Source: Colius striatus (taxonomy: Eukaryota; Chordata; Aves; Coliiformes; Coliidae). From it: DNA of 64,000 nucleotides. How positions within the stretch are numbered: position 1 is the first letter of the stretch; every line of letters begins with the position of its first letter. The translations under genes and the position numbers were made by a program. The stretch covers positions 88,031,389-88,095,388 of the forward strand of contig NC_084759.1 in the NCBI RefSeq assembly GCF_028858725.1, in the 5' to 3' direction. Below, piece after piece: positions 11,601 to 25,934 of the stretch. The notes below the pieces were generated by a model, which searched no databases, was not told the origin of the DNA, and saw nothing but the letters and a program-made list of their open reading frames with translations.

Positions 11601-14600
11601 TTACTCAGTGTGGGTTATTTCTCACTGCTTGAGATGTAATAACCTCTTGGGAAGTCACAGAACTGCAAACTATAATGATCTATATAGAGCATTTTCTCTT
11701 AGTCTGTACTCTTAAAACACTCAGCTTTCAGAAAAAGATGAATCAGGAGAAACTGCTAAAGTAAGTTGGAGCAACTGAATGAGATGGCTCTTCGGAATTA
11801 TATATAGAACCTTTTTCAGACGCCCACAGTCCCCATATTAAAAACAGTGATTCAGAAAATCAGCCAGCAGATTTCTGAACCAAAGTATTGTGTGTAATTT
11901 TTGCAGCCCACATTTAAAAAGACGCATTGTTTACAAGAATGAAATGAGCATTACAAGACACTTTTTCAATAAAGCCATTTTGTTATGTATTCTTTTTACT
12001 TGGATAAGAGCTCTTTTGATGTTGCCATTTTTAATATACCAGCTGAATTTGTTACATGCATCCATGCATTTAGAAAAACATTTATTTTTCCCTCAGAAAT
12101 ATATATGAAACGATTAACCCATAAATGTACACAGTAATATTCAAAAACCTCACAGAGGAAGCCTGAAAAGAGTAGCCAAGTCATATATGCAATGCCTACA
12201 GCAAAGAACCTGCTTCTTACCAAGCAGTGAGGCAGGTAAGAGTAAGAAGTCTCCTGCTGCAATACACAGTAAACCCTAATGGACAGTAGCCTGCCCAGGA
12301 TTGATCCACAGACCTGGCCCTCAGTGCCAGGAGTGTGGCTGCAGCTTCTCTTTGCACAAGAAGCCAAGGAGCTGTGTGTTCTTTTGCTTTCCTTCCTCCT
12401 CATTCACAGCAGGGTGAGAGGTTGCCAATCTAGTACAAGCAACTCTGATGGTGGCTCTGCATATTGCATGGGCCCTTCACTAGACTGGAAGCTAAGGCAG
12501 TCCCAAATGCAAGCTAATACATTTTGAAAAGTCATGAGCCCTCAAACAATTTTATGCTATTGTATGTGGATGAACCAAGGTCTATTTCTTTCATCAAGTT
12601 ATTATGATCCACCCATGTAGAAGCATGAGCCCAGACTGCAAAACTCTGAGCAGAATGATAGCTTGGTGCCAACAGTGCCCACCCTTCTTGCCCAGACCGA
12701 CAAGCCATCCTGTAAGAGCTTGCGGCTCTGGACAAAGCTGCACAGAGCAAGGTGAGAATCCCCCAGAGGGACAGTTCCTTCCTTAAGCCCTGAACAAAAG
12801 CCACAAAAGAGAGGAACTACCTGCCACAGAAACCCTCCTCCTCCACCAGAGAAAACCAGCAATGTGACCTTTTTGAACACCCGCACCCAGATGAGTATTT
12901 AATTTTTTGTTCTGAATTATTCTAGACTCAGTATGGAGCGACACTGGTGGTGGCCGTTCATATCATATAGGCATGTAAGTAGACTGCAAGATGAGTAACA
13001 ATTAAAAACATACACTCTAAGGACTTTTTAGGCAATTATGGCTACCTAGTTGGCCTGAAGAACTGTAGCTATTTATTCCCTTCCTGTCTTCTCTGCTCGA
13101 ACAGCAGAGGAGGAACTTTCTAAAAGATCAGCTAATGTTTCATCCACTGCTATCTATGATCTTTCTGTGGACAGAATAAATGGAGGAAGGGCTTTTCTGG
13201 ATGGAAATTAAAAGTAATTTAGTACTTCAGAGAAACAACAAGCTTTCTAGAGTTAGCAAGGAAAAGAGGTCTGCCATATAGGATATGACATATCTAAAAG
13301 TAGCTGTCATACAGGATGAGAGTAAGGTCAAGAATAAGGTACATGTTCATAATACCTTTGTTTGCTGATTCAGACTAGAAATAGGTGCTACGCCGTCTTC
13401 TGAGTTAAGATGGAGATGAGGTTTTGCTAGACACTAATATAAAGGGGGAAACTGTAGCACAAGGGCAGTTACTGGCAGAGTTCCCACAGACATTAAGGAA
13501 GGGCAGAACTCAGACAGAAGGAATTTAAAGCAGTTGGTTGTATTTTGAGTGTGCCCTCTTGTGCACTGTTTCTCCAGTGCCTTTCAAAACGAAGCTGGTG
13601 CTCACGGAAAGGGCTATCTTGCAGGTCTCCATTCCCTTCCAGAAAACCCCCCAGACATGCATTGGCAAGATAAGGCTTCCTACACAGTCTCCTTCTAGCC
13701 TGTCTCAGGCCTGTCCTGGAGCAACCTGCTTTTAAAGTAAGCATGGTTTAACCCAGTCAGGGATTGACCTCTCTGTAGAAATTGCCAGCAAGTGGAACAG
13801 CATCTTAGACAATTTCACCCAGTGGAAGTAATTCAGCTAAGATCTGAGATGGACATCTGTGTATAAACAGTCCAGCGTGGTTTTAGGAGGCTAAGTCCAC
13901 ACTGGTGATAAAGACAGAAGATGGCAAGTTTTATTCTACTGGTGCCACTTGAGGAATTAAAGCCCTTGGAAGTATCACTAAGAAGAAATTAAGTGTCAGC
14001 CCTCAGAGAAAGTTGAGTTCAAGTAGAAGGAGATTCCCCTAATAAAATTTTTCACTTTCTCTATCTGAGATTGTGTCAGACTGCCATAGGTCTGCAATAC
14101 TCTTCTCTAAATCTTCACATAACCCAGCGCTAGATAAACAAACAGCACTTCTACAAAATGCACGTGGTCGTAGCAAGTGACAATAGTCTCGTTCATCCTA
14201 TAGAAAATACATCGGAGGTATCTCGCCTATGTGTTGATTTGTGGGAAGGGCCGTGTTTAAAACTGGGCTCTGACTGTATTAGCTGACCAGTATGGGGCAT
14301 TGTGTGGGATTGTATAATCTGAATGAAAGACCTTATTGTAATGAGTGCCACTTATGGCACGGAAAATTGTTGTGAGATTTTGAGGCTGAAGTCTCCTGTT
14401 AACACTGTCCCAACACTATGACATTCATGCAGAGATTGTGCTGTGTTCCATTAAGGAGTTTTTGGAAGATGATCCAAATGAAAGACAAGTATGCTGGAAA
14501 GGAAAAAAAAAAAAGAGAAACAGTGTAAGGATTGCAAAACTAGAGGTATACTGGAAAGCCCAGCATCTTACAGTCCTGCATTTCTACAATGCAGGGTTAC

Positions 14601-17566
14601 ATCCACTGAGCATAGCATTTCTTTTTCTTCTATTATGTGTTTTTACCCAGCAATGTTGTACTTAATGCATGAAGAATATTGATGCATACACAGGTAAGAA
14701 CGAGACCCCAAAGCTGATAAAGACCAATGCAGACAGACTGGAGCATTAAACAATAAACCAGGGAAATAAACACAAAAGGTCAACACCTGAGTTGGACTAG
14801 AAATGGTTTAAACCTATGTCTGGACTACCAAAATATCTATACTTACATTAGATCACGTTTAAGATATTTGGAAGCAATACAAAATTTCCTCTGTTAGTAA
14901 ATTATTCTCTAAACTGTCCACTACAGAGTTTCTTTCATTTTCTCTCCCAAACATCTGTCAGTAGATGCTGCAGAAGCCCACAGTCAGCAAGAGATGCAAG
15001 CAGGGGCCTAACTTTAGTTCATGAGTCATCTCTGTGGCTCCAGTGGGACAGTTCAGGTGGTTAAAGTTAAGCATGTACTTAAGTACTTTGCTGAAACAAT
15101 ATGAATCTGTGCCAGCAAGAGGTTACTGCCTAGGAGGGAGCTGGTCAGCTGCCTAATGCCTTGTCCTTAACTGTTTATAAAGGGATTTGTTTAAAACATA
15201 ATTAAAAGGCACACCTCTGCTGTGAAAGCGGTGATTCCTAAAGGCTTTAAAAAACTTGACTGCTGATGGCCTTTACAGTCTCTTGCAGGGCCCTTGTTAC
15301 TATTGATCTGTTAATTGGAAACATTTTGATTGGATTCAGCAGCGTAGGGAGAGATTGCTCACCCTCGTCTTACAGGCTTCAGCCTGTCTGTGAGTCATGG
15401 ATAGCAAACCTGTGCTCCAGAAGTGGGAGACCTGCTCTGGTACAAGAACTCTGCGTTTCTATTAATAACAACTCAGCTACTGACTTATTGCTACAGTTCT
15501 GGGCAAAAATTTCAGTTGATGGAGACATCTTTATTGCTCAGCCATTTCCACTGCAGAGGCACAAAAACTGGTGCTTCCTCTCTGCTATCCAAATATCTGT
15601 GAAGTTTAAAAATACTTATTTTTAAAAATTCCATTTGAGGCCATTTCATCCAGGCCATGGTGAGCGTGTTCTCTGCAGGCCTCATCATCACAAGGCCTGC
15701 AATTAATTCTGCTCAGGCTGTGGTTCTGTTCTTCTGAATAGGGATGTTTGCTTTCCCACCACCTGTAACACTACAAACTCAACCACAGGTAAACAGCTGG
15801 TGAGTTAGGTGGGCTTTGAGCTTCTTAGAAGGCACATCTGAACAGCAGTCACTCAGAGTACAAGACTTGTATTATCATGGCTACACAGGACCTGTAACCC
15901 TTTAAATAAAATCAGATACTTATTTGCAGCTGGAAGACTGGTTCCAAAACTCTTTAACAGTATCAGTGTCACCAGTAATTCCTTCTTTTTTTCTTCTGAA
16001 TATAAAACACCAAACTCAACTTTTGCCAAATACAGAGCATTTTTTTTTCTAAGCCCTAATATCTATATAGTATTTCTCCTTGCACATTTTCCCAACCTGT
16101 CAAAATCATAAGACTGAAAAATATAAAGACAGTGGCTTTACTAGAAAATGTCAGCCAGACACACATTTTTCAGAACAACATCAATCTATTTTAACACATA
16201 AAACAGTGTTTAATATTGAATTTCAAAAGTTCCCAATTATTCATTTCCAAGTTAGGGCTAATGAGAAAATTCACTTCCAAAGGTAAGACATGAAGCAACT
16301 GAAAACAGGGATTTAGAAGAGAACTGCAATCTCAGCAATCATTTTGAATGTTAGTATCTTTTGACATTTTAATACTAGTGGCAGTGATTCACCTAGTAGA
16401 GAGACTTAACTAGGATTTGTTTATACATCTTTCAAATACTATGTGTCAATCATCAGTCTTTCATGTCTCTGTTTTTCACTCCACAGGGTCTCTATAAGCT
16501 CTGGGGGCTTCTCTCATCCATTGAATCATCATGCGGTGCGGACTTTGTTATTTACTCCCCGTTCAATGTTAAGCAAACTTTTCCTTCCTTCAGTAGTTTT
16601 AATCTGTGCCTACTGAGCATGGCCTGAACTGGAGGCATGTTCCTAGGGTGGAAGAACCAACCCAATGCCATGTGATGGTGTTTCCATTTCTACCTAGCTA
16701 TAAACTCTGCCAGAGGCTCAGAGGCTGAGATCATGCTCAGAAAAGGCAGATTGTAGGAAATAATGAGTTAAGAAAATGAGAATGAAGGTAAGTAACAGCA
16801 TTAGAGGAAACTACAGAAGAAAGTTTTGAACTGACAACTTTAAGAGAAGTTAGCTCAAGGGACTTCTTTTTGCACAGTGCAGGGAAAGGTTGCTTTGGCT
16901 GGGTTCTGGGGAATGAATGCAAGAGAGCATTGTCACACACTAACGCTGTCCTGCTGCTAAGCAAATATCATGGCCTTTGTTTGAATTCACACTCACAATA
17001 AATCTTTCGCAAACAGCCACAGAAACTACCAACAGTTTCCTTGAAATTAAGAACTTCCAGTATTTCTCCACTGCAAGAAATTTTTACTGCAGTGCTTCTG
17101 TTCTAACTGAAGAGCCTGTTCCAATTCCAACACACAATGGCTTGCCCACCTTCCTTTTCTATTGCTGCTGGGAAAACCTGCAGTGGCAGCCTGGCATCCT
17201 GGACCAGGGAGCTACCTGACTGCCTTTCAAGGCAGACAGAGGTAACATGATTCATGCTGTGGGAGAGGAGCAGCACTGAAGTGGCAAATGGAAATGACCT
17301 ACTATGGCAGAGAAGTGAAGCGATGGAGTCAAGAAACAAGACTGTTATCTCTGCAGGATCATCATCTGCACCATTTAAATACATATATTGTCCTTGCAGA
17401 TATATTTCCTGCTTGTTTTGGGTAGAGGAAATAAGGTAGCAGGGAATACAAAAGGGTCAAGCAAAAGACCTGTGTCAAATTACAGCTTGTACAGCTGTCC
17501 CTAAAGCAAGACTAGGCTGCCCAGAGAAGAGTACAGAGGAGAGAAAGCTTAGTCTAGTATAAGAAA

Positions 17567-17658
17567 TTCTTCTTTCTCCTCCTTTTCATCCAGCATCTCT
17601 TTTCCCTCCCCATAGCATCCCCCTGACTCTTCTGTCCAGCCTCCATTCCTTCAAAAAA
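17567..17658 (+). repeat. Pyrimidine-rich segment
   Basis: About 90 bases dominated by C and T ('ttcttctttctcctcc', 'ctcttttccctcccc' and similar). It is not a clean tandem repeat. Such strand-biased segments can form triplex structures or be decayed microsatellites, and no function is evident. Confidence 0.5.
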
Positions 17659-20600
17659 GTTCTTGTAGTTTGTCACTAATCTTGTCATTATTTCCTGTGC
17701 AACTGAGTAGAGAGCACAGACTGAGCATGAATGCTGAGCATCTTGCAGCACAGTCTGGTATTAGTCTTGCATATCCCTAATTTCCCCACTTATCCCCACT
17801 TTATCCCCTTTCAGGTGCTTTGGGCTGAATGAATCTATAGTATGGTCTCGCATGCTGCTGCTGAGAGCTGTCAATGGGCTTTTCTTCTAGCAATCATTCA
17901 TCTATGATCCAACAGGCATATTGACTTAATAAAACTTGTTTAAAAACATTTTCCTTTACATTATCCAAAGTGATTGTTTAATAGCAGCCTAGATTTATTG
18001 ACTTGAAATGCATACCTGAACTTACATATCTATCATGTCTGCCACAGACAGAATCATAGCCATCTGCTGGATTACTGGTCTCCAGAGACAGTTTATCGCT
18101 CCAAACACTTGAAAATACTTCTACAGGGCAAGGGCTTAAATTACTTATTTAATGCAAAATTTTCTGAGGATCGCTTCCATTTAGAGAAGAGGTCAAAAAA
18201 AGCCAAACTCTCTCAAAAATTATTTTTCAATTGCTCTGTGCTAAAGGAATGCAAGAGTGTTTGACACGCTAGTCATATCAGTGTGCTCCGTCAGCCTGTC
18301 TGGAATAGGAAAGGAGCATAAACAAATTATTTCATACAGTGTAGTTCTGTCTCTGACCGAGAGGAAGTGAAACTATGCAATGACACCAGTTAACCCTTGG
18401 ATGATCAAATATTAACAGCCTGGCTTAAACAACAGCATTGTTTTGCATGTTTTCCTGTCCCAAACAGAAGCAGAGACAAGGGGATACTCTTCTTAAGGAG
18501 AAGGAACTTGTCAGAGAGTATACCTAACTCCTTTAAAAATGTTACAGGAGCACATGGCTTTTTTTCACAAAACCAGTCAAATGTCATTATGCCATAGCCA
18601 GTGGTGCCCCTTCATTTAAATAAAAACAGCAGGTAAAGCCCAAATTTAAAGAAGAAGACTTTGTTCCTAAAGACATGTTTTAAATTTACACAAGCATCCT
18701 AGGTATATTAAGAATAAATTTAATTTGAACAAACTGCACATGACTTCATAAAGCAGTGCAAGGGAAGTTTAGCAATCAGTGATGAAGTGTGACTGTTTCA
18801 AAAACTCTCTGAAGAGTGTTTATTGCCGGTAATATGCTAAGTAGCCCATCACCAACAGCCTCAGAATGACTAAGTCAAAACCAGCAGTAAAAAACCTCTG
18901 CTGAAAAGAAATAAAATGTACACACACCAAGGTCAAGTACAACAGGTACCACTTCTGGTACTGCAGCTGTGCAAAAGCTTAACTTGTTATCTGTGTTGAC
19001 AAAACATCCTTACTGTGGATACTGCTAAACTGACGAATCTCTGTTTCTCATTGCCGTAGCAGAACCACCCACCCTCGGAGGAAATTAGTGCCATTAGGGC
19101 TATGTTGCTCATGTAACTGTGCCTGCAAAAGGGGTTTCTTCTGGCAGCAAAGAATACTTTGTCTCTGTATACCCCTAGGAGATGTGTGTTGACAGTTTCT
19201 CATAGCTGGCAAAGCACTGTAACAGAGGCCTTGGCTTCCACTCTGGACAGTGTGTTATCACCTTGAGGGTTTCCACAGCCCTAAATGTAGGTAAATGTTC
19301 AGAATAAAAATCAAGTAGCATCTACCTTTGGCTTTAACACTTTTTAAAATAAAATACACATCTCAAGGTGCTACTGGCACAACAAAACAAAAATAAACTT
19401 ATTTACAGGTGTCAAGGCTTTTAGCTGCAAAGAAACAGCTGTGTGGTCAGCATCACGTTGCATAGAAATGTCTGCCTCAGTCCAGAACAAAGCTGAATTT
19501 GTGGCAATTTTCTTCTCCTTTCAAAAGCTTTTTGTTCTCTGTCTTTCAGAGGATGGAATGCAGTACCTTCTTTCATCACCACCTTTCCCTCCAAGTCTGA
19601 TGCAATTTTGAGTTATTGCTTGGTGATGAGAATGTTTGTGATTCTGCAAATATGGAGAAAGATGTTGCATTTCCTTCAGCCTTCAGGTCCTGGGATAGAA
19701 ATGGTGGGATTCTCCTGGTCAGGTGTGCACTCCAGCAAGCCACAGAGGGCTCTCTGCAGTGTCAGCTGGAAAGGAATTGTACCTCCTAGGGTAGAACTCT
19801 CTCATTTAAAAATAGTCACCTGTGAAGAATTTAGACCCTTTACAATTTCAGAGAAGTATTTGTCACTTGTACACATGTATCTACACCAGCATGGGATGAA
19901 CTGCATCCTAAAAGGGCTTGCTTCTCTCCAGTTTACTCCAAAGGGAGCCTCACCAGCTACATCAGTGCAGCTGTCTACACTGTAAAGATCTAAAGTTAGG
20001 ACAGAGAAGCCTTGTCCCAAAATGTCCTACCTCAGCCTCTTATGCACCACCACTGCACAGCCATGCATATGCTTTGTATGTCTCTAATTCTAGTTTTGCA
20101 TCCCTGACTGCATTTGACAGGAACCCAGCTACAGGCTGCCCTGCACACAAAGGTCTGAGCTTTTCAGGTCTACCCCTGTAGCTAATAGGACTCATCTGTT
20201 ATTATGGGAACAGTTCCTTTAAAGCTGCAGGCGGTACTAACAACGAATGGGAAAGCGATTGCATTCACAATATGACAACAGAATGGAGCCATGGCAGATG
20301 GCCATGTTTCCACCTGGCAGATAGCTGCTGGAAACCCATCCTGTACACTCACACAGCCAGACTCAACAGTGACATGGTGTGACTCAAGGTGTGGTTTGAT
20401 GTTACAGAGAAGCCTGTCTAACAACTCAATGCAGCTGAAAAGGCAATCCCACCCCGCCTCTGCTGTGCTCAGCTCCTGTTCTCACCCTTCCTGCTCCTCC
20501 TCCCTGGCACTGGGGCTCCTCCAGTGCTGCTGAGAGTCAGGTAAAACTCAGAAGCAGAAGGGATTTGCTTTCTGCCATTGTGGCTTGCTGGAGTGTCTCA

Positions 20601-20751
20601 AAGAAGATCTGATGGAGAGAGCAGGAAGGGACAGATGAGGCAGAGGCTGCCCTGGCTGAACCTCCAGGGAGAGTTTTTCAATCAAGGCACAATACCTTTC
20701 AGCTGGGGCATATTCAGAACAAGTTACCTTACCTCAGGTGATGTCAACATA

Positions 20752-20771
20752 TAGTTGAATATGTTCAACTA
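20752..20771. repeat. Perfect 8-bp inverted repeat
   Basis: TAGTTGAA (20752-20759) is followed by a 4-base spacer, TATG, and then the exact reverse complement TTCAACTA (20764-20771). A single short hairpin of this size is expected by chance in a window of this length. Confidence 0.6.
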
Positions 20772-21120
20772 CAGTAACTTTATCGCTTACTTTGAACTTC
20801 TGCTTCCCAGCCTCCGAAAATGTTAGAGCATTTCTTCTGAAAGAGGCTAGTGCTGCCCTTTAAATGTGCTAGATGTGCACCTACCGAGCATGAGAAGCCT
20901 TTTTCTCCAAGAAAGAAATAACAGGTAGAGTTCAAAGCCCTGAGACTAATATATGCTCATCTGTTGCCTTTTCTCCTTCAGAGCTTGCACTGACAGGACA
21001 CGTGTGCCTACAAACCCTGCCTAGGCTGTTGTCTCAAATTCCACCTGCTTTCCAAACAGCCATTTAGTAGAGCTGGCAGATGAACCGTGAAACAGCAACG
21101 ATCACTAGGGCTTTCCTCTG

Positions 21121-21330
21121 CCAAAATGCGTTGTGGTTTTCCGAGTGCTGTTGATACCAAATTATGATTAATACATAATCACTTGATAACTGTTGCTTTA
21201 TCATTACTTTGGGGTTTTTTTTCCCCTCAGCATTATAAAAACAGATTTGTTTGATTACTTTGTATAATTTGAAATGGTCACCGGCCTGTGGTCTCTTTTC
21301 CAGTTACATCACTTTGGTATCTGGAACCAA
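21121..21330. promoter_or_regulatory. Candidate noncoding regulatory block
   Basis: The block contains a RUNX-type core TGTGGTTT at 21132-21139, 'attatgattaatac' with homeodomain-type cores just after it, and a mostly simple-repeat-free AT-rich stretch. This texture resembles known vertebrate conserved noncoding elements, but without an alignment it is only an inference. Confidence 0.15.
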
Positions 21331-23072
21331 GAATGGACCAGCAAAGTAGCTGGTGAGAAAACTACATGCAAGAGCCAGAGCTTAGTTGAGTCAAGCCTAT
21401 CCCAGGGACCTCAATTAAAACTTCAATAAAAAGGCAGATATGGGAACAAAGACCATGCTGAGTCAGAGAGGCTTCTGTTATCAGTCATTTTCATGACCAT
21501 CATGACTTCTCTGCCCTGATCCAAAAAGCACCAACACAAAGCCTGTGAAAATCAATTGTCAATGCTTGATTCTCTGTTGGTCCTGAGGAAGAGAGCATGT
21601 GGCCCTGCTCCTGTCTCCTCTGGGGCTGCCCTCTCTGTGCTCAGAGCAGATGGTGATGAGGAGACTTTTGTAAGTCTCTTCTCCCTCTGGAAGGTGATGA
21701 GATTAGGTAGGTTCCCACCCCACATCCCAGGAGGTTCCCCTCAGGTCACAGATTGCCTGGTAGCAGCTTCTGATCAGCTGCACTCCTGACAACACATCTG
21801 TACCTTTCTCAAGAGCAGTTACCATCTCCAAATCCTCCAGGCTGCCCTGATTTTCCTATACCCCTTATTAATGTTTATGGTTACAAATTAAGAGGGCCTA
21901 CTGAGTTTGTAATGAAGGTACATTTTTAATCACTATAACCAAAGAACTTTCAATTGGATTAAGCCTTCAGCATGCTAGTGGTTTAATTACAGGAACATGT
22001 AAGCACAAATAAGATTTTTGTTTACTCCTGTCTTTCAGATAGGCCATAGCAAAGTCTTTCTGCCCATTTGTTATTGCTGAGTATTTGATGTTAACTGTGG
22101 GTTGAATTCCAGTGACCAGGACTCCTACATAGCATCCCAGGCAGTGAGAGTCAGCCCAGACACGCTCAGCTCCCAGGGTGAGGTGCCACCAGATGCACTT
22201 AGTCAACATGACAAATATCAACTATTGTGAAGAATTCATTAGGAAGAGGCATCACATAAAATAGAAGGTTGAACTGAAGGATGTACTGTCTGACAAACAC
22301 TCCAAGTCAGCACAGCCACTGAAAGATGTCCTGCTCTCTCCTTGCCTCTAGCAATCACACTCAGCTATGCTAACTCCTCCCCTCTGCCAGAAAAATGGGT
22401 TCTATATCCACAAGGCAAAGCAGCATCAGTAGACTAATATTATTGAAAGCAATTTTTTAATCTTTCTTCTTTTTTTTTATTTTTTTCCCCAGTTATACCA
22501 GTCCCAACTGCACAAATATTTACACTAACATGAAGAAGTAGGGACAAGGACAAGATGCTGGGGCTGAGCAGAGACACTTGGTGCAGTGGGACTGCCAGCA
22601 TCCACCTGATTAAATGTCAGTCAAGTTGAATCTTAAGGAGAAAGGTAAGAATGACCATCAGCAGAAGTTTAAAGGTGGTTATTAAGCTCAGGTCCTGTAA
22701 AGACAAATTGTTACTAGAATTTGGTAAGTGTTAATTATTTCTGCACTGCAGGTCTAGAAAGGGCGATGTATTTAAACAGCATTAGAAAATGTGGTCTTAT
22801 CAAACAGGTTTCAAACAGTCTTTGTTGGCAAGCCTCCTAATCTGGGGCATGGTGAGATGCTGTACTGTAAAGGAGGTCTGAGCAATAAGAAAAACACATT
22901 GGGAGTTTAGTTTCACTTCTGCTTTGTCTTGTTTGCAGCTCAATCCTTTTCTAGTTACAGTCTTTGAACTTCTCCCAAGCCCACACAAGGACTAGTTAGT
23001 AGGCAGGATATGCTGCAGCTGCCAGAAAGATTAGTTAAAAGAGAAGTGCAGATGAACATCATCAGGTTTACA

Positions 23073-23074
<2 letters not shown>

Positions 23075-23119
<45 letters not shown>
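23075..23119 (+). repeat. (CA)n microsatellite
   Basis: About 22 uninterrupted CA units, bounded by 'ttacact' on the left and 'cgtattgatt' on the right. It is the longest clean microsatellite in the window and is likely to vary in length between individuals. The translated Cys-Val repeat on the opposite strand is a by-product and not a protein. Confidence 0.98.
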
Positions 23120-23121
<2 letters not shown>

Positions 23122-25820
23122 ATTGATTTAACTGCTTTGATGTATAAAATATTGAGATAAATTGGTACAATCATCTTTTTGGGTGAAATTAGAATGCATA
23201 CGTCTTTGGCCTGTCAGGTGCAAATTGGAGAGCTTTTGACCTACACCACCACCAAGAAAGGGAAACTGTGGCTGTGACTCTATACAAGTTGTTACAACCA
23301 AATGGATATATAAATAGCTAAGAACTGCCCATATATTTGCAGAAATTATATCTACATTCAGCATACTAAGTTTAATTGCAGTTGATAGCATTTTTCTTGT
23401 AGCCGAGTAATTGTTTTATTTTACCGTGGGGTGTTTCACTTCATCTATCTGGGTAGTATCTGCATTGGCATCTTAGCCCCACTGAAACCACTAAAAATCT
23501 GTCATTGATTTCAGGATGACCAGGAATTCGTATCAAATGATTAACCACAAAGCAAAAAGAATTTAACAAGTGTAACTCTGTAGTCATTGAATTTTGACTG
23601 TAACTCTTGAGATTTGGTGGACAGTTGTACTGCATTATGCAGTGTACAGGTAAGAGGTACAAACAGGAATGTGTTGCTGTTTCAGAGAGAAAAGTAAACA
23701 AATACCTTCACCGAGCATCTATGAACATACTTAAGTGCAATTTGTCTTCATTGTTAAGACTCAGCATTGAAACATGGGTTCTCTGCTGATGTCTATACTA
23801 CAAATTATTACAGTTCCATTTTCAGATATTGATAATAATGACACTAAATGATAATTTATAATTCTATAAATTACATTGTATTAGAATCTATTACATTTAA
23901 TATAATAAAATTATAATATACTCCTACTAATACTACTCCTAATAATAATCTTCTGTTGATCTTTGAAAGAGCAAATGGAATAAATGCTAAAGGGTGAGAG
24001 TCATCCGTCCAAGTGTAGATGGTAGAATATGTGTTGCCTTCAGAGAGAGGCCCTTTGGCTGCTTTCAGGCAGCACAGAGATGGTGCCAAGGGAGTGATTG
24101 CCTTCAGTCTACAGCAGCTCAAACAAACCTACTTTGCCACTTTTTACATTCCTAAATGTCCACAGGGATGCCACCCAATCTTTTATTTACTTAGTAGATT
24201 TGAGCAGAGATCAGACATTGGTCTGACACAGTTTTGATAAGTGTGACTGAAAATAGGAAATTATGATGGCAACAGCTGCTTGGCCTGACCTCTATAAGTG
24301 CTGCCACAGACATCCATGAACACATTCAGAGGAAAAGGGAAAAGCAGTGTTTGTTAAACTGATTTATTTGTATTAGCTATGCCATACAAAAGTCCTGGCA
24401 CACAGATTACCTCTTCTAACAGCGTAGTGAGAGTGCACATCCCCTGAGATCCTGAACCAAAATCATCACCTTTGGCTGGGAGGGGACATGGGGAAGTTTC
24501 GAACTCATTGACAGCTGCTGGAAGGGAAGTTTAAATAAACTGTGCACTTCCTCAGCACTAAATCCTCCCGCTGGGGAAATGCTTGCAGACAATAGTGAAG
24601 TGGATTTTTCATGAGGTTAATATCCCTTGAAGGATTTATGTGAATCTTTCATGGGGTTTGCTTTTGTTTTCAATATGAATGAATTTTATGGTATAATCAC
24701 ATCAACTCAATTTTTAAGTTTGATTTTAAGTCTTGCACTACTCGGTCTGTAGCTAGTAAAAGGCAAGTTTACCCTCTGAGCTGCACAACAAACTGATATA
24801 ACACTTTATAGATCCCTGTTTCCTTCTCACAATACTTAGTTCCTCAGACAAGAAGCAAATACATCGCTCTTCTAGAGAGAAGATTCATTTCCTTCTTATG
24901 CATATTACCTCAAAAATGATTTAACTTTGGGCTCATTTTGCAAAATGCAATTTCTGCTTCATCCAGCAGCTCTCAGTGGCTTGTTTATAGGGTTTTGTGG
25001 CAGAGTCAGTGCTGGCATCTCTGCCCATCTGTGAGGATGCCCCTGCCACCTCCCAAGGGGTGTGAGGAAGAAATATGCTCTTTTTCCATTCTCAGTAGGA
25101 CATGACAGGAAAGAGGGGGCTTGGAGTTACGCTCTTTGGAAGAAAAACAAGACATCAGCTGCTCCCTGAGGTCTCCCTGGGAAACACAACTAGTAGGAGC
25201 TCTGAGTATCGGGGTTCTTCTCCATAAATGTTGCCAAAATTAGAGCTGGAATGTGACTGTTCAAGATATAGCCTTGCAGTAAACAAGGAAATCAAGCACA
25301 TAACTGTGCTCTGCTTTGTTTATTTTTCTATTGTGGTGTGTAAACTGTTAAAATGTATTGATTGTAGCTTCTTATTTCAGGGTCAATTGCCAGTAACTTT
25401 AAGAAAACTTTCTGTTGTTCCACTGGTCTAGCTTGCTGCAGATCTCCTGGGCTACTTGGATGTTTACCAGATTTTTTCCAGTAGACATTTTGATTCATTT
25501 AGCTTGCAATGTAAATAAATATATTTGTAGATATATGCCAAGTCATATAAACATTTATATTACAATTGCCTAAAATTGTGTGTTATAACTTAATTTTCAG
25601 TTGCCTGTGACTCGGGTAAACATTTTCCAGATTTTACATCAGATTAAAAGTGGAAGGCCATTTTCAAGGCAAAACCAACCCCAACAAAACCAAACAAAAA
25701 CCCCACAAACAGCTCAGCCATTTCAAAATACTGAAACACGAGTGGTCTAACTAATATAAACCATTTCCCTCTGTAAATTTATGTTGCTTAAACATTTCAA
25801 AATATAATTAGGCATCCCCT
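23120..25820. other. Noncoding stretch with an AT-rich patch
   Basis: No gene recognised. Around 23860-23950 the sequence is almost purely A/T, with short TAATA-like units ('aatataataaaattataat', 'tactaatactactcctaata'), probably a decayed simple repeat. The remainder is unremarkable. Confidence 0.6.
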
Positions 25821-25934
25821 ACTGGACATGTTCTTATGCAACCTGATCTAGGTGAACCTGCTTCTGCAGGGGGGTTGGACTAGTTGATCTCTAAAGATCT
25901 CCCTTCCAACCCTACCATTCTATGATTCTATGAT
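25821..25934 (+). mobile_element. CR1 LINE, 3' terminal fragment
   Basis: It contains 'acctgatctaggtgaacc', 'ggggttggactagttgatct' and 'cccttccaaccctaccattc', and ends in two copies of the CR1 tail unit (ATTCTATG then ATTCTATGAT). Its close match to the 3188-3349 copy indicates the same subfamily. It is 5'-truncated to about 115 bases and noncoding. Confidence 0.95.

Larger units (their letters stand above)
5686..14000. other. Long noncoding stretch without recognised gene
   Basis: I find no exon with convincing coding character and no further CR1. Local features are a T15 run at 8648-8662 and an octamer-containing AT-rich block around 6160-6215, listed separately. Frames such as 7813-8220 and 11996-12403 on the minus strand (about 135 codons each) have no recognisable motif and are treated as chance. 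Confidence 0.6.
14001..23074. other. Long noncoding stretch without recognised gene
   Basis: No supported exon or RNA gene. It includes an A12 run at 14503-14514, a pyrimidine-rich segment at 17567-17658, a small perfect inverted repeat at 20752-20771 and a candidate regulatory block at 21121-21330, each listed on its own. Open frames here (for example 119 codons at 15266-15625 and 125 codons at 19608-19985) show no domain signature. Confidence 0.6.

Noticed and set aside
22955..23170. Cys-Val repeat protein on the minus strand
   Set aside because: It is the translation of the (CA)n microsatellite.
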